Shown piece by piece: positions 46,651 to 56,400 of a stretch of 64,000 nt of DNA (positions within the stretch are counted from its first letter, which is position 1; each line of letters opens with the position of its first letter). This DNA is from Pedobacter mucosus. GTDB taxonomy: Bacteria; Bacteroidota; Bacteroidia; Sphingobacteriales; Sphingobacteriaceae. The stretch lies in assembly GCF_022200785.1 (NCBI RefSeq), contig NZ_CP087585.1, positions 2,232,001 through 2,296,000 of the forward strand, in the 5' to 3' direction. A program made the translations under genes and the position numbers. The notes under the pieces were generated by a model. It did no database searches. It was not told the DNA's origin and saw only the letters and a program-made list of their open reading frames with translations.

Positions 46651-47541
46651 TTAATTATTCTTTAAAAGCATACGTGCCAACTTTATCTGTTCTGTAGTTA
46701 CTTTTGTTTTATCATAAACCAGGAATAAGGTATTATCTGTTGCAAATTGCCCCTTCCATATTAATTTTAGTTTTTTTTCCACTATGAGCTCTTTTATAAG
46801 ATAATCAGCAGTGATGGTTAAGCCTTGAGTATCACTTAGAGCTCCCAGAATAACATGCATATCTGGAATCGTAAAACGAGGCCTAATTGCTGGCCGTTTA
46901 TTAAAATTATTAAGCCAAAATCTTCGTATCATGGCGAGGTCAGCACTGTAAGCGAACCAGGTCTGGTCAAGCAACCATGCTTCAACCAATTCCCAATCCT
47001 TTTTCTTTACCAGTTTGTTGAAAGCAGAGGTATCGACAGTAGAACTCCCTACAATAACAAATTCTTCTTTAAAAATAGGTTCATATATCAGGTTTTTGTC
47101 TTCTATTTTTTGTGTAGCAATTACAAAATCAACTTCACCTTTCGGAAGCCGCGTGATGAGGTCTTTACTTAGGCCGAAAGAAATAAGGAGCTTAGCTGGT
47201 ACATCACCAAAATATTTGGCAGTAACAGCTTGAAAAAATTCCTTAACGGTACCAATCCTTAAAATTGGTAGTTGGGAGCCGTAAGAGATTGTTCTAAAAT
47301 CTGTCTCTACCGCTTCGAGTTTTTCTATAGACTCTACAATTTGGGTATAAAACAATTTTCCATAATCTGTAGGCACAAGCCGGGGTTTCCTTTCAAAAAG
47401 CTGTTTGCCCACATGTGCTTCCAATGCCGACAAATGTTGGCTCACATTAGGCTGAGAGATAAATAATACTTTCGATGCTGCTGTAAGCGAGCCAGTCTGA
47501 TATACCGCTTTAAATGTTCTGTACCATTCCAGATTTACCAT
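46651..47541 (-). CDS. LysR-family transcriptional regulator
   Basis: 296 residues. The N-terminal winged helix reads LEWYRTFKAVYQTGSLTAAS, KVLFISQPNVSQHLSALEAH, ERKPRLVPTDYGKLFY. The C-terminal substrate-binding domain follows from about residue 90. It is divergent from a dead MdaB-like quinone reductase gene and an intact MFS exporter gene, the usual arrangement for a LysR controlling its neighbour. The shared 98-bp intergenic region should hold the operator. Confidence 0.95.
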   Translation of the reverse strand: MVNLEWYRTFKAVYQTGSLTAASKVLFISQPNVSQHLSALEAHVGKQLFERKPRLVPTDYGKLFYTQIVESIEKLEAVETDFRTISYGSQLPILRIGTVKEFFQAVTAKYFGDVPAKLLISFGLSKDLITRLPKGEVDFVIATQKIEDKNLIYEPIFKEEFVIVGSSTVDTSAFNKLVKKKDWELVEAWLLDQTWFAYSADLAMIRRFWLNNFNKRPAIRPRFTIPDMHVILGALSDTQGLTITADYLIKELIVEKKLKLIWKGQFATDNTLFLVYDKTKVTTEQIKLARMLLKNN

Positions 47542-47639
47542 ATGTAAACCTATAAATATTTTTATGGATTCGCATAAATCTTATTATTTTATTTATGCAC
47601 CAATTAAGCTCACATTTGCATCAACAAAAATAATCGCTA

Positions 47640-48205
47640 ATGAAGAAATTGTCATTACAAAAAATATTTATACTTAACGCCGGAGAATCCTTTTTACATG
47701 CGCAAGGTAAATTTAATCAGGAGGTAACGGATACTACCATCCGTCACTTTACAGAATCTGATCACAATACAGTAATACATGTGACCAATATTAATACGTG
47801 ATACCATGTTTTAGAAGAGGTAGAAAAATACAAATGGGCCGACCTGTCATTTACCATACGCCCATCTGGTGGTTTAATATTCCGCATAGGTTAACGCGAT
47901 ACTTTGATGAAGTTTTTTCAGCGGGAAGACTCTGTGGCCTTTCCAGTGGAGATGTTCGTTCATCGGCAAATCCGGCTGTCAACTATGGAACAGATGGCCT
48001 TTTAAATCAAAAACCCTATATAGTTACTACAAGTATGAATGCGCTTAAAGATGCTTTCACATTACCGGAAGATTTTTTTAATTAACGTACCGTGGATGAT
48101 GGAATCCTTTTCGGATTTCAGCGCATGCATGCTTATTTGGGAATGAAACGGTTAAAAAGCTTTCATTTCTATGATATCATCAAGAATGCAGACACAAACA
48201 AATAA
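47640..48205 (+). pseudogene. MdaB-like NAD(P)H quinone reductase, inactivated
   Basis: The flavodoxin-like fold of MdaB/KefF relatives is readable across frames: KIFILNAGESFLHAQGKFNQ, a TGA after TNINT, LEEVEKYKWAD, then after a frameshift near 47840 VIYHTPIWWFNIPHRLTRYF, DEVFSAG, NPAVNYGTDGL, DAFTLPEDFFN, a TAA, and TVDDGILFGFQRMHAYLGM to a final stop at 48203. Two internal stops and one frameshift disable it. It lies between a divergent LysR gene and an MFS gene. Confidence 0.85.
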
Positions 48206-48249
48206 TTAAAACAATACAGGTTTCACCTGGAAGATATAAACAAATAAAT

Positions 48250-49410
48250 ATGAAAAAAATTGCCTACATCGGATGTTTGGGAATAATTGGGGTGATAACT
48301 ACTGAGTTTGGCGTGATCGGCATTTTGCCACAAGTAGCAGAACACTATCAAATTACCATCGAAAAAGCCGGTGTATTATTAAGTGCCTTTGCCCTGGTAA
48401 TAGCGCTTACGGGTCCTTTCATGTCATTAATGGCCTCGGGTTTCGACCGTAAAAAGGTGATGATGGTCGCTATTTCCGTTTTTTTCATAACTGGGATCGT
48501 TTCCTCATTCGCTCCTCCTTTCTGGTTGCTGTTGCTGGTAAGGATCCTGCCCGCATTCCTTCAACCCGTTTACATCGCCGTAGCCATAGCCGCCGCAACA
48601 GCAGGGGTGGCAGATAAAAAGAAAAATGGAATGATGGGGATTGTATTGGGTGGTATTGCAATTACAATGGTTACTACCGTTCCACTGGCCACCTATCTTG
48701 CAAGCAAAATTAACTGGCAAGTTTCATTTATCGTACAAGCAGCAGTAACACTAATTGCACTACTTGCTATTTGGAAAGGGTTATCGCCCATGCCGGTTCT
48801 TGAAAAGAAATCTTACGGAAGCCAATTGAAAATACTTACCAACCGCTCTTTTATAATCAGTACGGCAATGAACTTTTTCATGATTGCCGCTTGGTTCTCA
48901 ACCTACAGCTACTTTGCCGATTACCTGATTAAAACAAAAAACATGAGTACTGAAATGGTAAGCTATATGCTCTTATTGTTTGGCATTACAGGCATTTTCT
49001 CCAATTGGCTGTCCGGGAAGATGCTGAACAAAAACATTCCGAAAACCACTGCATTTTTCTTATCAGGTACGGTTATAATTCCAGTAGCCTTATACTTTGC
49101 AAATGGTAGTCCAATAGCAACCATTTTGGTAATCGCCATTTGGGGGTTCTTTTATGCTCCCTGCTTCTTAAATGCATCTGCCTATATGATTTCTGCTGCT
49201 CCTAATTCATTAGAATTTGCCAATAGCTTGGCCACCTCATTTGGCAACCTGGGAGTGGCTGTAGGAACTACAGTAAGTGGTTGGTTCATTTTTTATCATG
49301 GAGTTGCAGTTACTCCTTGGGTCGGTGCTATGTTTGGCCTCGCCTCTTTGGCCATGATCGGGTTAAGAAGTATTCTCGAAATAAAAAAGCATGCCTATGC
49401 TGGATCTTAA
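48250..49410 (+). CDS. MFS transporter, DHA1-like drug or metabolite exporter
   Basis: 386 residues with about 12 hydrophobic helices. The N-terminal TTEFGVIGILPQVAEHYQIT and the loop ASGFDRKKVMMVAISVFFIT (the MFS A-motif position) match DHA1/AraJ-like exporters. It follows the dead quinone reductase by 44 bp on the same strand and was probably co-transcribed with it under the divergent LysR regulator. Substrate unknown. Confidence 0.92.
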   Translation: MKKIAYIGCLGIIGVITTEFGVIGILPQVAEHYQITIEKAGVLLSAFALVIALTGPFMSLMASGFDRKKVMMVAISVFFITGIVSSFAPPFWLLLLVRILPAFLQPVYIAVAIAAATAGVADKKKNGMMGIVLGGIAITMVTTVPLATYLASKINWQVSFIVQAAVTLIALLAIWKGLSPMPVLEKKSYGSQLKILTNRSFIISTAMNFFMIAAWFSTYSYFADYLIKTKNMSTEMVSYMLLLFGITGIFSNWLSGKMLNKNIPKTTAFFLSGTVIIPVALYFANGSPIATILVIAIWGFFYAPCFLNASAYMISAAPNSLEFANSLATSFGNLGVAVGTTVSGWFIFYHGVAVTPWVGAMFGLASLAMIGLRSILEIKKHAYAGS

Positions 49411-49513
49411 ATGTTTTGGTCAACAGAAGTTAACAATGTTTCACTATCAAAAAAATGAGGGTTTTATGATAGATTAACGAATATAATCTATACTTTGCCT
49501 AAGCATGTAAAAG

Positions 49514-49552
49514 AGAAAGCGGAAACAATCATACTGATCATTCCCGCTTTCA
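49514..49552. terminator. Hairpin between convergent MFS and P-type ATPase genes
   Basis: GAAAGCGGAA at 49515-49524 pairs with TTCCCGCTTTC at 49541-49551 with one bulged base and a 16-nt loop. It lies between genes that converge (49410 stop on plus, 49609 stop on minus), a position expected for a bidirectional terminator. Confidence 0.6.
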
Positions 49553-49608
49553 TATATTAACGCTCCATATTCAACTACGCCTAAATGCAAATTTTATTAT
49601 ACATATGC

Positions 49609-51627
49609 TTATAGCTTCATCTTCTGTATCCTCACCGCATTAAGTATCGCTAGCAGCGCAACCCCAACATCTGCTATAACCGCTTCCCAAAGGTTTGCAA
49701 TCCCGCCAGCTCCAAGGATAAGGACAATTACTTTGACGACCATAGCAATGGTTATATTTTGCCAAACGATTTGGCTCGTGATCTTACCTATCTTAATAGC
49801 CGTTGTAATTTTGAATGGCTGATCATTTTGAATAACTATATCAGCAGTTTCAATCGTGGCATCACTTCCTAGTCCACCCATTGCAATTCCTGCATCAGCC
49901 AAGGCGACTACAGGGGCATCGTTAACCCCATCACCAACAAAAGCGATCCTGTTACCTGCATCTTTGAAACCCTGTACTTTTTCAACTTTTCCTTCGGGCA
50001 ATAAATCCCCGAACGCCTGATCAATGCCAAGGGCCTTAGCCACTTTATCAACAACAGCCTGTTTATCTCCGGACAACATGACCGTCTGGATCTTAAGATC
50101 GTGCATCTGCTGGATGGCCTGTTTAGCATCCTCTTTTATTTCATCAGCAATGGTAATGTAGCCTGCATATTTATCATTTACTGCAATCACCACGATCGTA
50201 TCAACAAGGTCGTCTACTTCTGAAGGATAAAAAATGTTAAATTTCTTCAGCAGCTTTGCATTCCCTGCAAGAATTACTTTTCCTTCAACAGTTCCCTTTA
50301 AGCCATGCCCTGATATTTCTTCTACATTTTCAGCCTTCAAACCAGCAGCTTTCTCATCGGCGTATTCTACAATGGCCTTGGCAATAGGGTGGGTAGAATT
50401 GGCTTCAATAGCAGCGGCAAGTCTGATCAATTCGTTTTCATCAATGTCCTGGGTAATGACTTCCTGAACTTTGAATACCCCTTTGGTCAAAGTTCCGGTC
50501 TTATCCATGATCACGGTATTAATCTTGATCATCACATCCAAAAAGTTGGAACCCTTAAACAATATTCCATTCCGTGAAGCAAGGCCAATGCCACCAAAGT
50601 ATCCCAGCGGTATAGAAACTACAAGTGCACAAGGGCAACTGATCACCAGAAAGACCAGTGCACGGTAAAACCACTGGTGGAAGTTATATGGATCCACAAA
50701 AAAGTACGGGGCAAAGCAGACCAGTAGTGCCAATGCAAAAACAATAGGCGTGTAGATTTTTGCAAAACGGCTAATGAATAGCTGCGTCTGCGATTTCCTC
50801 GCTGTTGCATCCTGTACCATTTCGAGGATCTTGCTCAGCTTGCTGTCTTTAAATAATGATTTGACCTGTATCTGGGAAACCTTATCCAGGTTAATCATTC
50901 CGGCAAGCACCTGTTCGCCTTTTCGCTTGGTGTCAGGTTTACTTTCCCCTGTCAATGCCGCAGTATTGAAGGTTGCAGACTCAGAATCAAGAATACCATC
51001 CAGGGCAACTTTTTCTCCGGACTTTACCTGGATCAGCTCATCCAAAACGATTTGCTTCGGATCAATAACTTCAGGATTTCCGTTTCTAAGCACGGTAACC
51101 TGATCGGGCCGAATGTCAAGCAGGGCCTTAATGCTCTTTTTTGCTTTATTGACAGCCGCATCCTGGAACCATTCCCCTGTAGAGTAGAACACCATTACGG
51201 CCACCCCTTCGCTGTATGAGCCAATACTAAAAGCTCCGATTGTAGCCACGCTCATTAGAAAGAACTCATTAAAGAAATCAAAGTGTTTTGCTTTCCTAAA
51301 AGCCATTCCCAGAACATTATAACCCGCTAGTAAAAAGGCAATGGTGTAAATAATGAGGTTTAGGGGAAATGCCGGGTGGAACTTAAAGCCGTATTCAAGG
51401 GTCAGCATCACTAGTAAAATTAGTAAGGCGGTAAGCAGCGGCCAGTGGCTAAGTACGGTTTCTTCTTCCTCAACCTTGTTTAAATCCAGCACATCATCGT
51501 CATCGTCTTCCCCATCCTTACTCAATGGATGTATTTCTTTACTGCTTTTTAATAGGGGATCCATGTTTTCTTCTGTTTCTACAACTTTATTTTCCAGGTA
51601 ATTATTATCTTCCATTTTTTTAGGCAT
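49609..51627 (-). CDS. P1B-type heavy metal-transporting ATPase (Zn/Cd/Pb-like)
   Basis: 672 residues. Transmembrane helices with VISCPCALVVSIPLGYFGG (metal site Cys331-Pro-Cys333), phosphorylation motif MDKTGTLTKG (Asp375), ANSTHPIAKA, AFVGDGVNDAPVVA and a C-terminal pair of helices ending in Lys-Met-Lys-Leu. CPC plus a Lys after the last helix resembles the ZntA/CadA group. There is no N-terminal CxxC metal-binding domain; instead an acidic stretch (KDGEDDDDDVLDLNKVEEEE) precedes the first helix. It exports divalent soft metals from the cytoplasm. It is the last gene of the efflux operon and overlaps the upstream small gene by 8 bp. Confidence 0.95.
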   Translation of the reverse strand: MPKKMEDNNYLENKVVETEENMDPLLKSSKEIHPLSKDGEDDDDDVLDLNKVEEEETVLSHWPLLTALLILLVMLTLEYGFKFHPAFPLNLIIYTIAFLLAGYNVLGMAFRKAKHFDFFNEFFLMSVATIGAFSIGSYSEGVAVMVFYSTGEWFQDAAVNKAKKSIKALLDIRPDQVTVLRNGNPEVIDPKQIVLDELIQVKSGEKVALDGILDSESATFNTAALTGESKPDTKRKGEQVLAGMINLDKVSQIQVKSLFKDSKLSKILEMVQDATARKSQTQLFISRFAKIYTPIVFALALLVCFAPYFFVDPYNFHQWFYRALVFLVISCPCALVVSIPLGYFGGIGLASRNGILFKGSNFLDVMIKINTVIMDKTGTLTKGVFKVQEVITQDIDENELIRLAAAIEANSTHPIAKAIVEYADEKAAGLKAENVEEISGHGLKGTVEGKVILAGNAKLLKKFNIFYPSEVDDLVDTIVVIAVNDKYAGYITIADEIKEDAKQAIQQMHDLKIQTVMLSGDKQAVVDKVAKALGIDQAFGDLLPEGKVEKVQGFKDAGNRIAFVGDGVNDAPVVALADAGIAMGGLGSDATIETADIVIQNDQPFKITTAIKIGKITSQIVWQNITIAMVVKVIVLILGAGGIANLWEAVIADVGVALLAILNAVRIQKMKL

Positions 51628-51805
51628 CTAATTCAATAAACCATCCTTCAGCCTCTGCAATTCCTTTTTGCAGCACATCAGTTTCATTCATTCCGTTATC
51701 TTCATATCCGGAAGCAAGGGCCATTGCCTCAGCCCTACCTTGTGGGGTTAATTCTTCCCACCGGTCTTCAGCACCATTTATATTTTCCATCGTCATTTCT
51801 AACAA
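51620..51805 (-). CDS. Small hypothetical protein in the metal-efflux operon
   Basis: 61 residues (or 58 from the second Met). Hydrophilic and acidic: RWEELTPQGRAEAMALASGY, NETDVLQKGIAEAEGWFIEL. No metal-binding cysteines and no signal. It begins 9 bp after the Fur-family gene stop, and its stop overlaps the ATPase start by 8 bp, so it is translationally linked to the ATPase. Function unknown. Confidence 0.7.
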   Translation of the reverse strand: MLEMTMENINGAEDRWEELTPQGRAEAMALASGYEDNGMNETDVLQKGIAEAEGWFIELDA

Positions 51806-51814
51806 ATTTACTAC

Positions 51815-52252
51815 TTAGTGCGCTGCAATTGTATTGCATTGATTCCTGCATTCGCTGCAGATTCCTTTTACCACCAGGCTCATCTGATGCCCCTGGTACC
51901 CTTCCGGCAATTTGACTTCCGGGATCTGGGTTTGAGGTAAACAGTAAGTTTCCTGGCAATTATTGCAGTAAAAATGTATATGCAAATCATGGTGCCCATC
52001 AACAGTACAGGAAGGTTGACAAAGCGCAAATTTTGCGGTACCACTTCCGTCTTCTATGCGGTGAACCAGTCCATGATCTTCAAATGTTTTAATGCTTCGG
52101 TACAAAGTAACCCGGTCCGTTCTTTTCATGCCTAGTTCCATGTCAGTAAGACTAATGGCACTAGATTGCTTTAGCAAAAAGTCAAGCACCACTAAACGCA
52201 TGGCAGTGGGATTAATCTTTTTTTCCAATAGGATGTGCTCTAACTCTTTCAT
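51815..52252 (-). CDS. Fur-family metal-responsive regulator
   Basis: 145 residues. Winged helix in the first 80 residues (AMRLVVLDFLLKQSSAISLT, RTDRVTLYRSIKTFEDHGLV) followed by the dimerisation domain with HHDLHIHFYCNNCQETYCL and CSECRNQC, giving two CxxC pairs for a structural zinc, and HDLHIH as the sensor-site position. It is embedded in the efflux operon directly after the adaptor gene (2-bp gap), so it probably senses Zn or a related metal and controls the operon. Fur and Zur cannot be separated from sequence alone. Confidence 0.93.
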   Translation of the reverse strand: MKELEHILLEKKINPTAMRLVVLDFLLKQSSAISLTDMELGMKRTDRVTLYRSIKTFEDHGLVHRIEDGSGTAKFALCQPSCTVDGHHDLHIHFYCNNCQETYCLPQTQIPEVKLPEGYQGHQMSLVVKGICSECRNQCNTIAAH

Positions 52253-52254
52253 AA

Positions 52255-53466
52255 CTATTCTTCCTCGGCGCCACCGGCTGATTTTGATTCCAGGTAAAAA
52301 GCACCCTTTAAAGCAATTTTGACATTTTTAGCTAAAGGATTCAGCGGTTTAATTTCTATGTAACCCAGTTCACTAACTCCTGTGGTAACCTCCTGTTTTT
52401 TGAAACTCACTTTTTTCTCTTTGCCGTTTTCTTCTTCCTCCTCGGTTACAATAAAAATGTACTGTTTGCCCTGGGAACGGACTACCGCCTCGACTGGAAC
52501 AGCAGAAGTCAACTGACTTCCTGTACTGATCAGCGCCGTTACGTACATGCCTGGGATCAGGTTCTTATGTTCGCTGTTATTGATAACTGCGTGAACAACG
52601 ACTCCCTTACTTTCATTCTCAAAAGATTTATTGATCCCGTTAATGGTGCCTGTGATTAACTGATTGTTTTGATTGGTCAATTGAAAAGCCACTTTTTGCC
52701 CAACCTTTACCTGCATCAGATCCTTTTCAAAAACGGTCAGATCGCAGTGGATTTTTGAATTGTCCACCACCTCCATAATAGAAGTTCCTGGGTCAACAAA
52801 GGCGCCGGTATTGGCGATAACGTGTCCTACGGTTCCACTGATTGGAGATACAACAGGAAATTGCGAAACAATGTTTCCCTCTGATATTTTTGCTGAACTT
52901 ATGCCAAGTTGCCGTAGCTGGCTCTGGTAGGAAGTAAGCCTTGAGCGCTCTGCATTATAGGTAGCTTGGGCCAATTGAAAAGACTTCCCGGTACCAGCGC
53001 CTGCAGCTTTTAACTGGGTCTGCCTTTCATATTCTGCCTGAATGTATGTAAAGTTGTTCTTAGCTGCAAGGTAATCCTGCTGGATTTTAATCAGCTCCTG
53101 GTTTGCAATGGTGGCCAGGATTTGCCCTCGTTTCACCTGTTGCCCTTCTAGAACATAGATGTGGTTAATAATTCCTCCCGAAAGAATGCTTACATCCGCC
53201 TTATTTTGTGGCGGTACCGCAAGCTGGCCATTGGCTTTAACAATGGCATCTAAATTTCGTTTTTCGACAAGGCCGATCTCTATTCCAACGGCACTCATCT
53301 GCCTTTGTGTGAGCGAGAGCCCCTCAGGCTTTTCTTCAGTTTCAGTTTCGGTGGATATTTCCTTGGTATCGCTTTCTTTTTTCTCTGAAGATCCCGAGCA
53401 AGATAAAAGCATGGCCAAGCAGGAAACTACGACAATTGATCTATATATTTTTAATTGTAAGTGCAT
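52255..53466 (-). CDS. RND efflux periplasmic adaptor, CzcB/CusB-like
   Basis: 403 residues. Lipoprotein signal (AMLLSCSGSSEKK). HlyD-type adaptor structure: lipoyl half-motifs (SILSGGIINHIYVLEGQQVK, VVSPISGTVGHVIANTGAFV), an alpha-helical hairpin rich in Gln and Ala between about 115 and 175, and beta-barrel and membrane-proximal domains after. It lacks an obvious Met- or His-rich metal-binding N-terminus. It starts 1 bp after the pump gene stop and joins the pump to the periplasm. Confidence 0.94.
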   Translation of the reverse strand: MHLQLKIYRSIVVVSCLAMLLSCSGSSEKKESDTKEISTETETEEKPEGLSLTQRQMSAVGIEIGLVEKRNLDAIVKANGQLAVPPQNKADVSILSGGIINHIYVLEGQQVKRGQILATIANQELIKIQQDYLAAKNNFTYIQAEYERQTQLKAAGAGTGKSFQLAQATYNAERSRLTSYQSQLRQLGISSAKISEGNIVSQFPVVSPISGTVGHVIANTGAFVDPGTSIMEVVDNSKIHCDLTVFEKDLMQVKVGQKVAFQLTNQNNQLITGTINGINKSFENESKGVVVHAVINNSEHKNLIPGMYVTALISTGSQLTSAVPVEAVVRSQGKQYIFIVTEEEEENGKEKKVSFKKQEVTTGVSELGYIEIKPLNPLAKNVKIALKGAFYLESKSAGGAEEE

Positions 53467-53467
53467 A

Positions 53468-56400
53468 TTATTCTCCTTTAATAAATTGGATTTGAATGGC
53501 GGACTGATTTAACTGGCTTAAGGCTTCTATATAAGAAAGTCTGGTCTGAACGGCTGAGGATACATTCTGTATATATTCTATATAGCCAACCTCCCCAAGA
53601 TCAAATGATACCTGGGCAATTCTTAGTTGTTCGTCTGCCTGCTTTAGCCCTTGATTTTGATAATAATTTACGGCCTGCAGGTATTGCTGGTAGTGCTGAA
53701 CCTCTTGGCTATACTCCATCATTAACCGGGATTTTGTATTGAGCAGGTCTGTTTTTGCGATCTCAGAAGATAACTGTTCAGACTTTACCCGTGCCCGGTT
53801 TGCCCTGTTGAAAATAGGCAAGGCAACCCCAACCTGAATGCCGGCAATCCTTGTTCCAGGGAAGTAGTTCCTAGAAATATTTGCCGGATTGAATCCGGAA
53901 ATGAGAAGCTGCTGGCTGTACCCTAAGCTAAAATCAGGCATCCCCTTGGATTTCTCCACTGCGATCCTTGCATTTGCAACTTCTGCACTTTGCTGACCTA
54001 CACTAATCTGCGCATTCTTGCTAAACGATAAGCTATCTAATGAAATGGGAAATACAAGTGGTTTGTCCTGAATAGGTACAAAGGTAGCAGGGGTATTAAG
54101 GAGCTGCTTTAGAACCGATTCATTATTTGCCAGACTGGCCAACACCCCCAGCTTTAAGGCCTGAACCTGTTGAAATTGGTTTCTGGCACTGATTAGTTCC
54201 AGATTGGACGCTTCGCCGGTTTTAACCCGTACTTCAGCCTTAGCTACAAATCCCTTATAAAGACTGTCCTGAAAATCTAATATATGAAGGCTTTCCTTAT
54301 TCAATAGGTAAGCATACCAAGCTTCCCTTACTTCCCGGATAACTTCTGCCTTGGTAATATTGCTGGTGCTGCTGGCAAGAAGGGTCTGCTGATTGAGTAG
54401 CTTACGCTGGTTTTTGTATAGCCCTGGCCAGGCAATGTTTTGGGTTATGCCTATGGAATTATCCATATTGCCCCCACTGGTTGGATCCTGGGTTAGTAAT
54501 ATCTCGGTTTTAGAAAGGTCCGTCCCTGATCTTTGAAGAGCACGTGCTTGTTCTACTGATAGCCCAGCTGAGCGTAGCCTCAAATTGTTTTTTACCGCCA
54601 TAGAAATGGCACTATCCAGGGTCAGGGATAAAGTCCCTTGTGCCTGCGCCGAGTTTTGTTGTAGAAATAGTAAACCGCAAACTAAAAACATTATTACAAC
54701 CGCCTTTGGTAGCCTTGCTTTTGATACCTCTTTTCGGTTAAAGAGCAAATAAAGGCATGGCAGAACAAAAAGAGTTAAGAAGGTCGCTGTGATTAGTCCC
54801 CCGATAACGACTGTTGCAAGTGGGCGCTGTACCTCGGCCCCTGCACTGGTTGATAAGGCCATGGGAAGAAAACCTAATGACGCAACTGAGGCGGTCATCA
54901 GTACCGGACGAAGCCTGGTCTTAGTACCTTCTAGCACCCTTTGGTAAATGTCATCGACCCCTTCTTCCTTCAACTGGTTAAAATAGCCGATTAAAACAAT
55001 CCCGTTTAATACGGCAACACCAAACAGGGCAATAAAGCCAACACCTGCTGAAATACTAAAGGGAAGCCCGGTGATGATCAGCGCTGCAATCCCACCCATT
55101 GAAGCCAGTGGTACGGCTGTAAATATTAATAGGCTCTCTTTTACTGAACGGAATGTAACGTATAAAAGCACCAGAATTAATAATAGGGCTGCAGGAACCG
55201 CAATAGCCAGGCGGCCTTTGGCAGCCTGCAGGTTTTGAAACTGCCCACCATAAGTGATATAGTAACCACTGGGCAGCTTAATCCCGGAATTCAATTTGGA
55301 TTGGATTTCCTTAACCGTAGTCTCGACGTCTCGCCCTACAACGTTAAATCCAACATAGATCCTTCGTTTTCCATCCTCACGGGAAACCTGTGCAGGGGCA
55401 TCTTTAAAGGCAATATCTGCAACCTGGCTCAAGGGTACCTTATTTCCCGAAGGAAGTGGTATCAGCAGGTTTTCAACGCCGGAAATATTCTCCCTTAAAT
55501 TTCGGTCTAACCTAACAACCAGATCAAACCGTTTTTCTCCTTCAAACACCACCCCGGTAACGCTTCCGGCAAAGGCGGTTTTAAGGATCATATTGAGATC
55601 ACTTATATTCAGGCCATACTGGGCCATCTTATCCCTGTTGTAAGCTACTTGAATTTGTGGAAGTCCGGAAACCTTTTCAATATAGGGCGTAGAAACCCCG
55701 GCAACAGGGGAGATTATCTTTGTGATCTTTTCAGCTTGTATAGCAAGTACATCAAGGTCTTCACCGTAGATCTTGATCGCTACATCCTGACGGATCCCGG
55801 TCATCAGCTCATTAAAGCGCATCTGCATGGGTTGGGAGATTTCTACATTTATTCCTGGAATTTCGCTTAACGCCTCTTCCATCTTTTCCATCATCTCTGA
55901 TCTGTTCTTGGCAGATTTCCATTCTCCTTTTGGTTTCATGGCGAGCATCATATCTCCCCGTTCCATTGGCATGGGATCGGTTGGAATCTCTGAACTCCCG
56001 ATCCTGGTAACGGCCTGTTTGATCTCGGGAAATTTTTCCTTTAACAGCTTTTCGGCCTTTCCAAAGGTCTTTACAACCTCCGATAGCGAGGTGCCCTGCA
56101 TCATGGAGATTTCTACCGTCAGATCTCCTTCTTCCAGGGTTGGAATAAACTCTCCGCCCATTCTGGAAAACAGCCAAATGGAAACAGCAAAAAGAATAAA
56201 AACAGCAGTAACGACCATCACCTTAACCTTTAAAACTGCAATCAGCGTTTGCTGATATATACGTTGCAAGAATTCAATAATCCGGTCTGAGATGTTTCGC
56301 TTGTAGGAAGTTTTCTTACTTAAAAACAGGGCGCTTGCCATAGGAACATACGTTAGGGAAAGAATAAAGGCCCCAAGGATTGCAAAAGCTACAGTTTGAG

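Noticed and set aside
55812..56255. Open frames on both strands inside the RND pump gene
   Set aside because: Out-of-frame shadows of a clearly conserved coding sequence.
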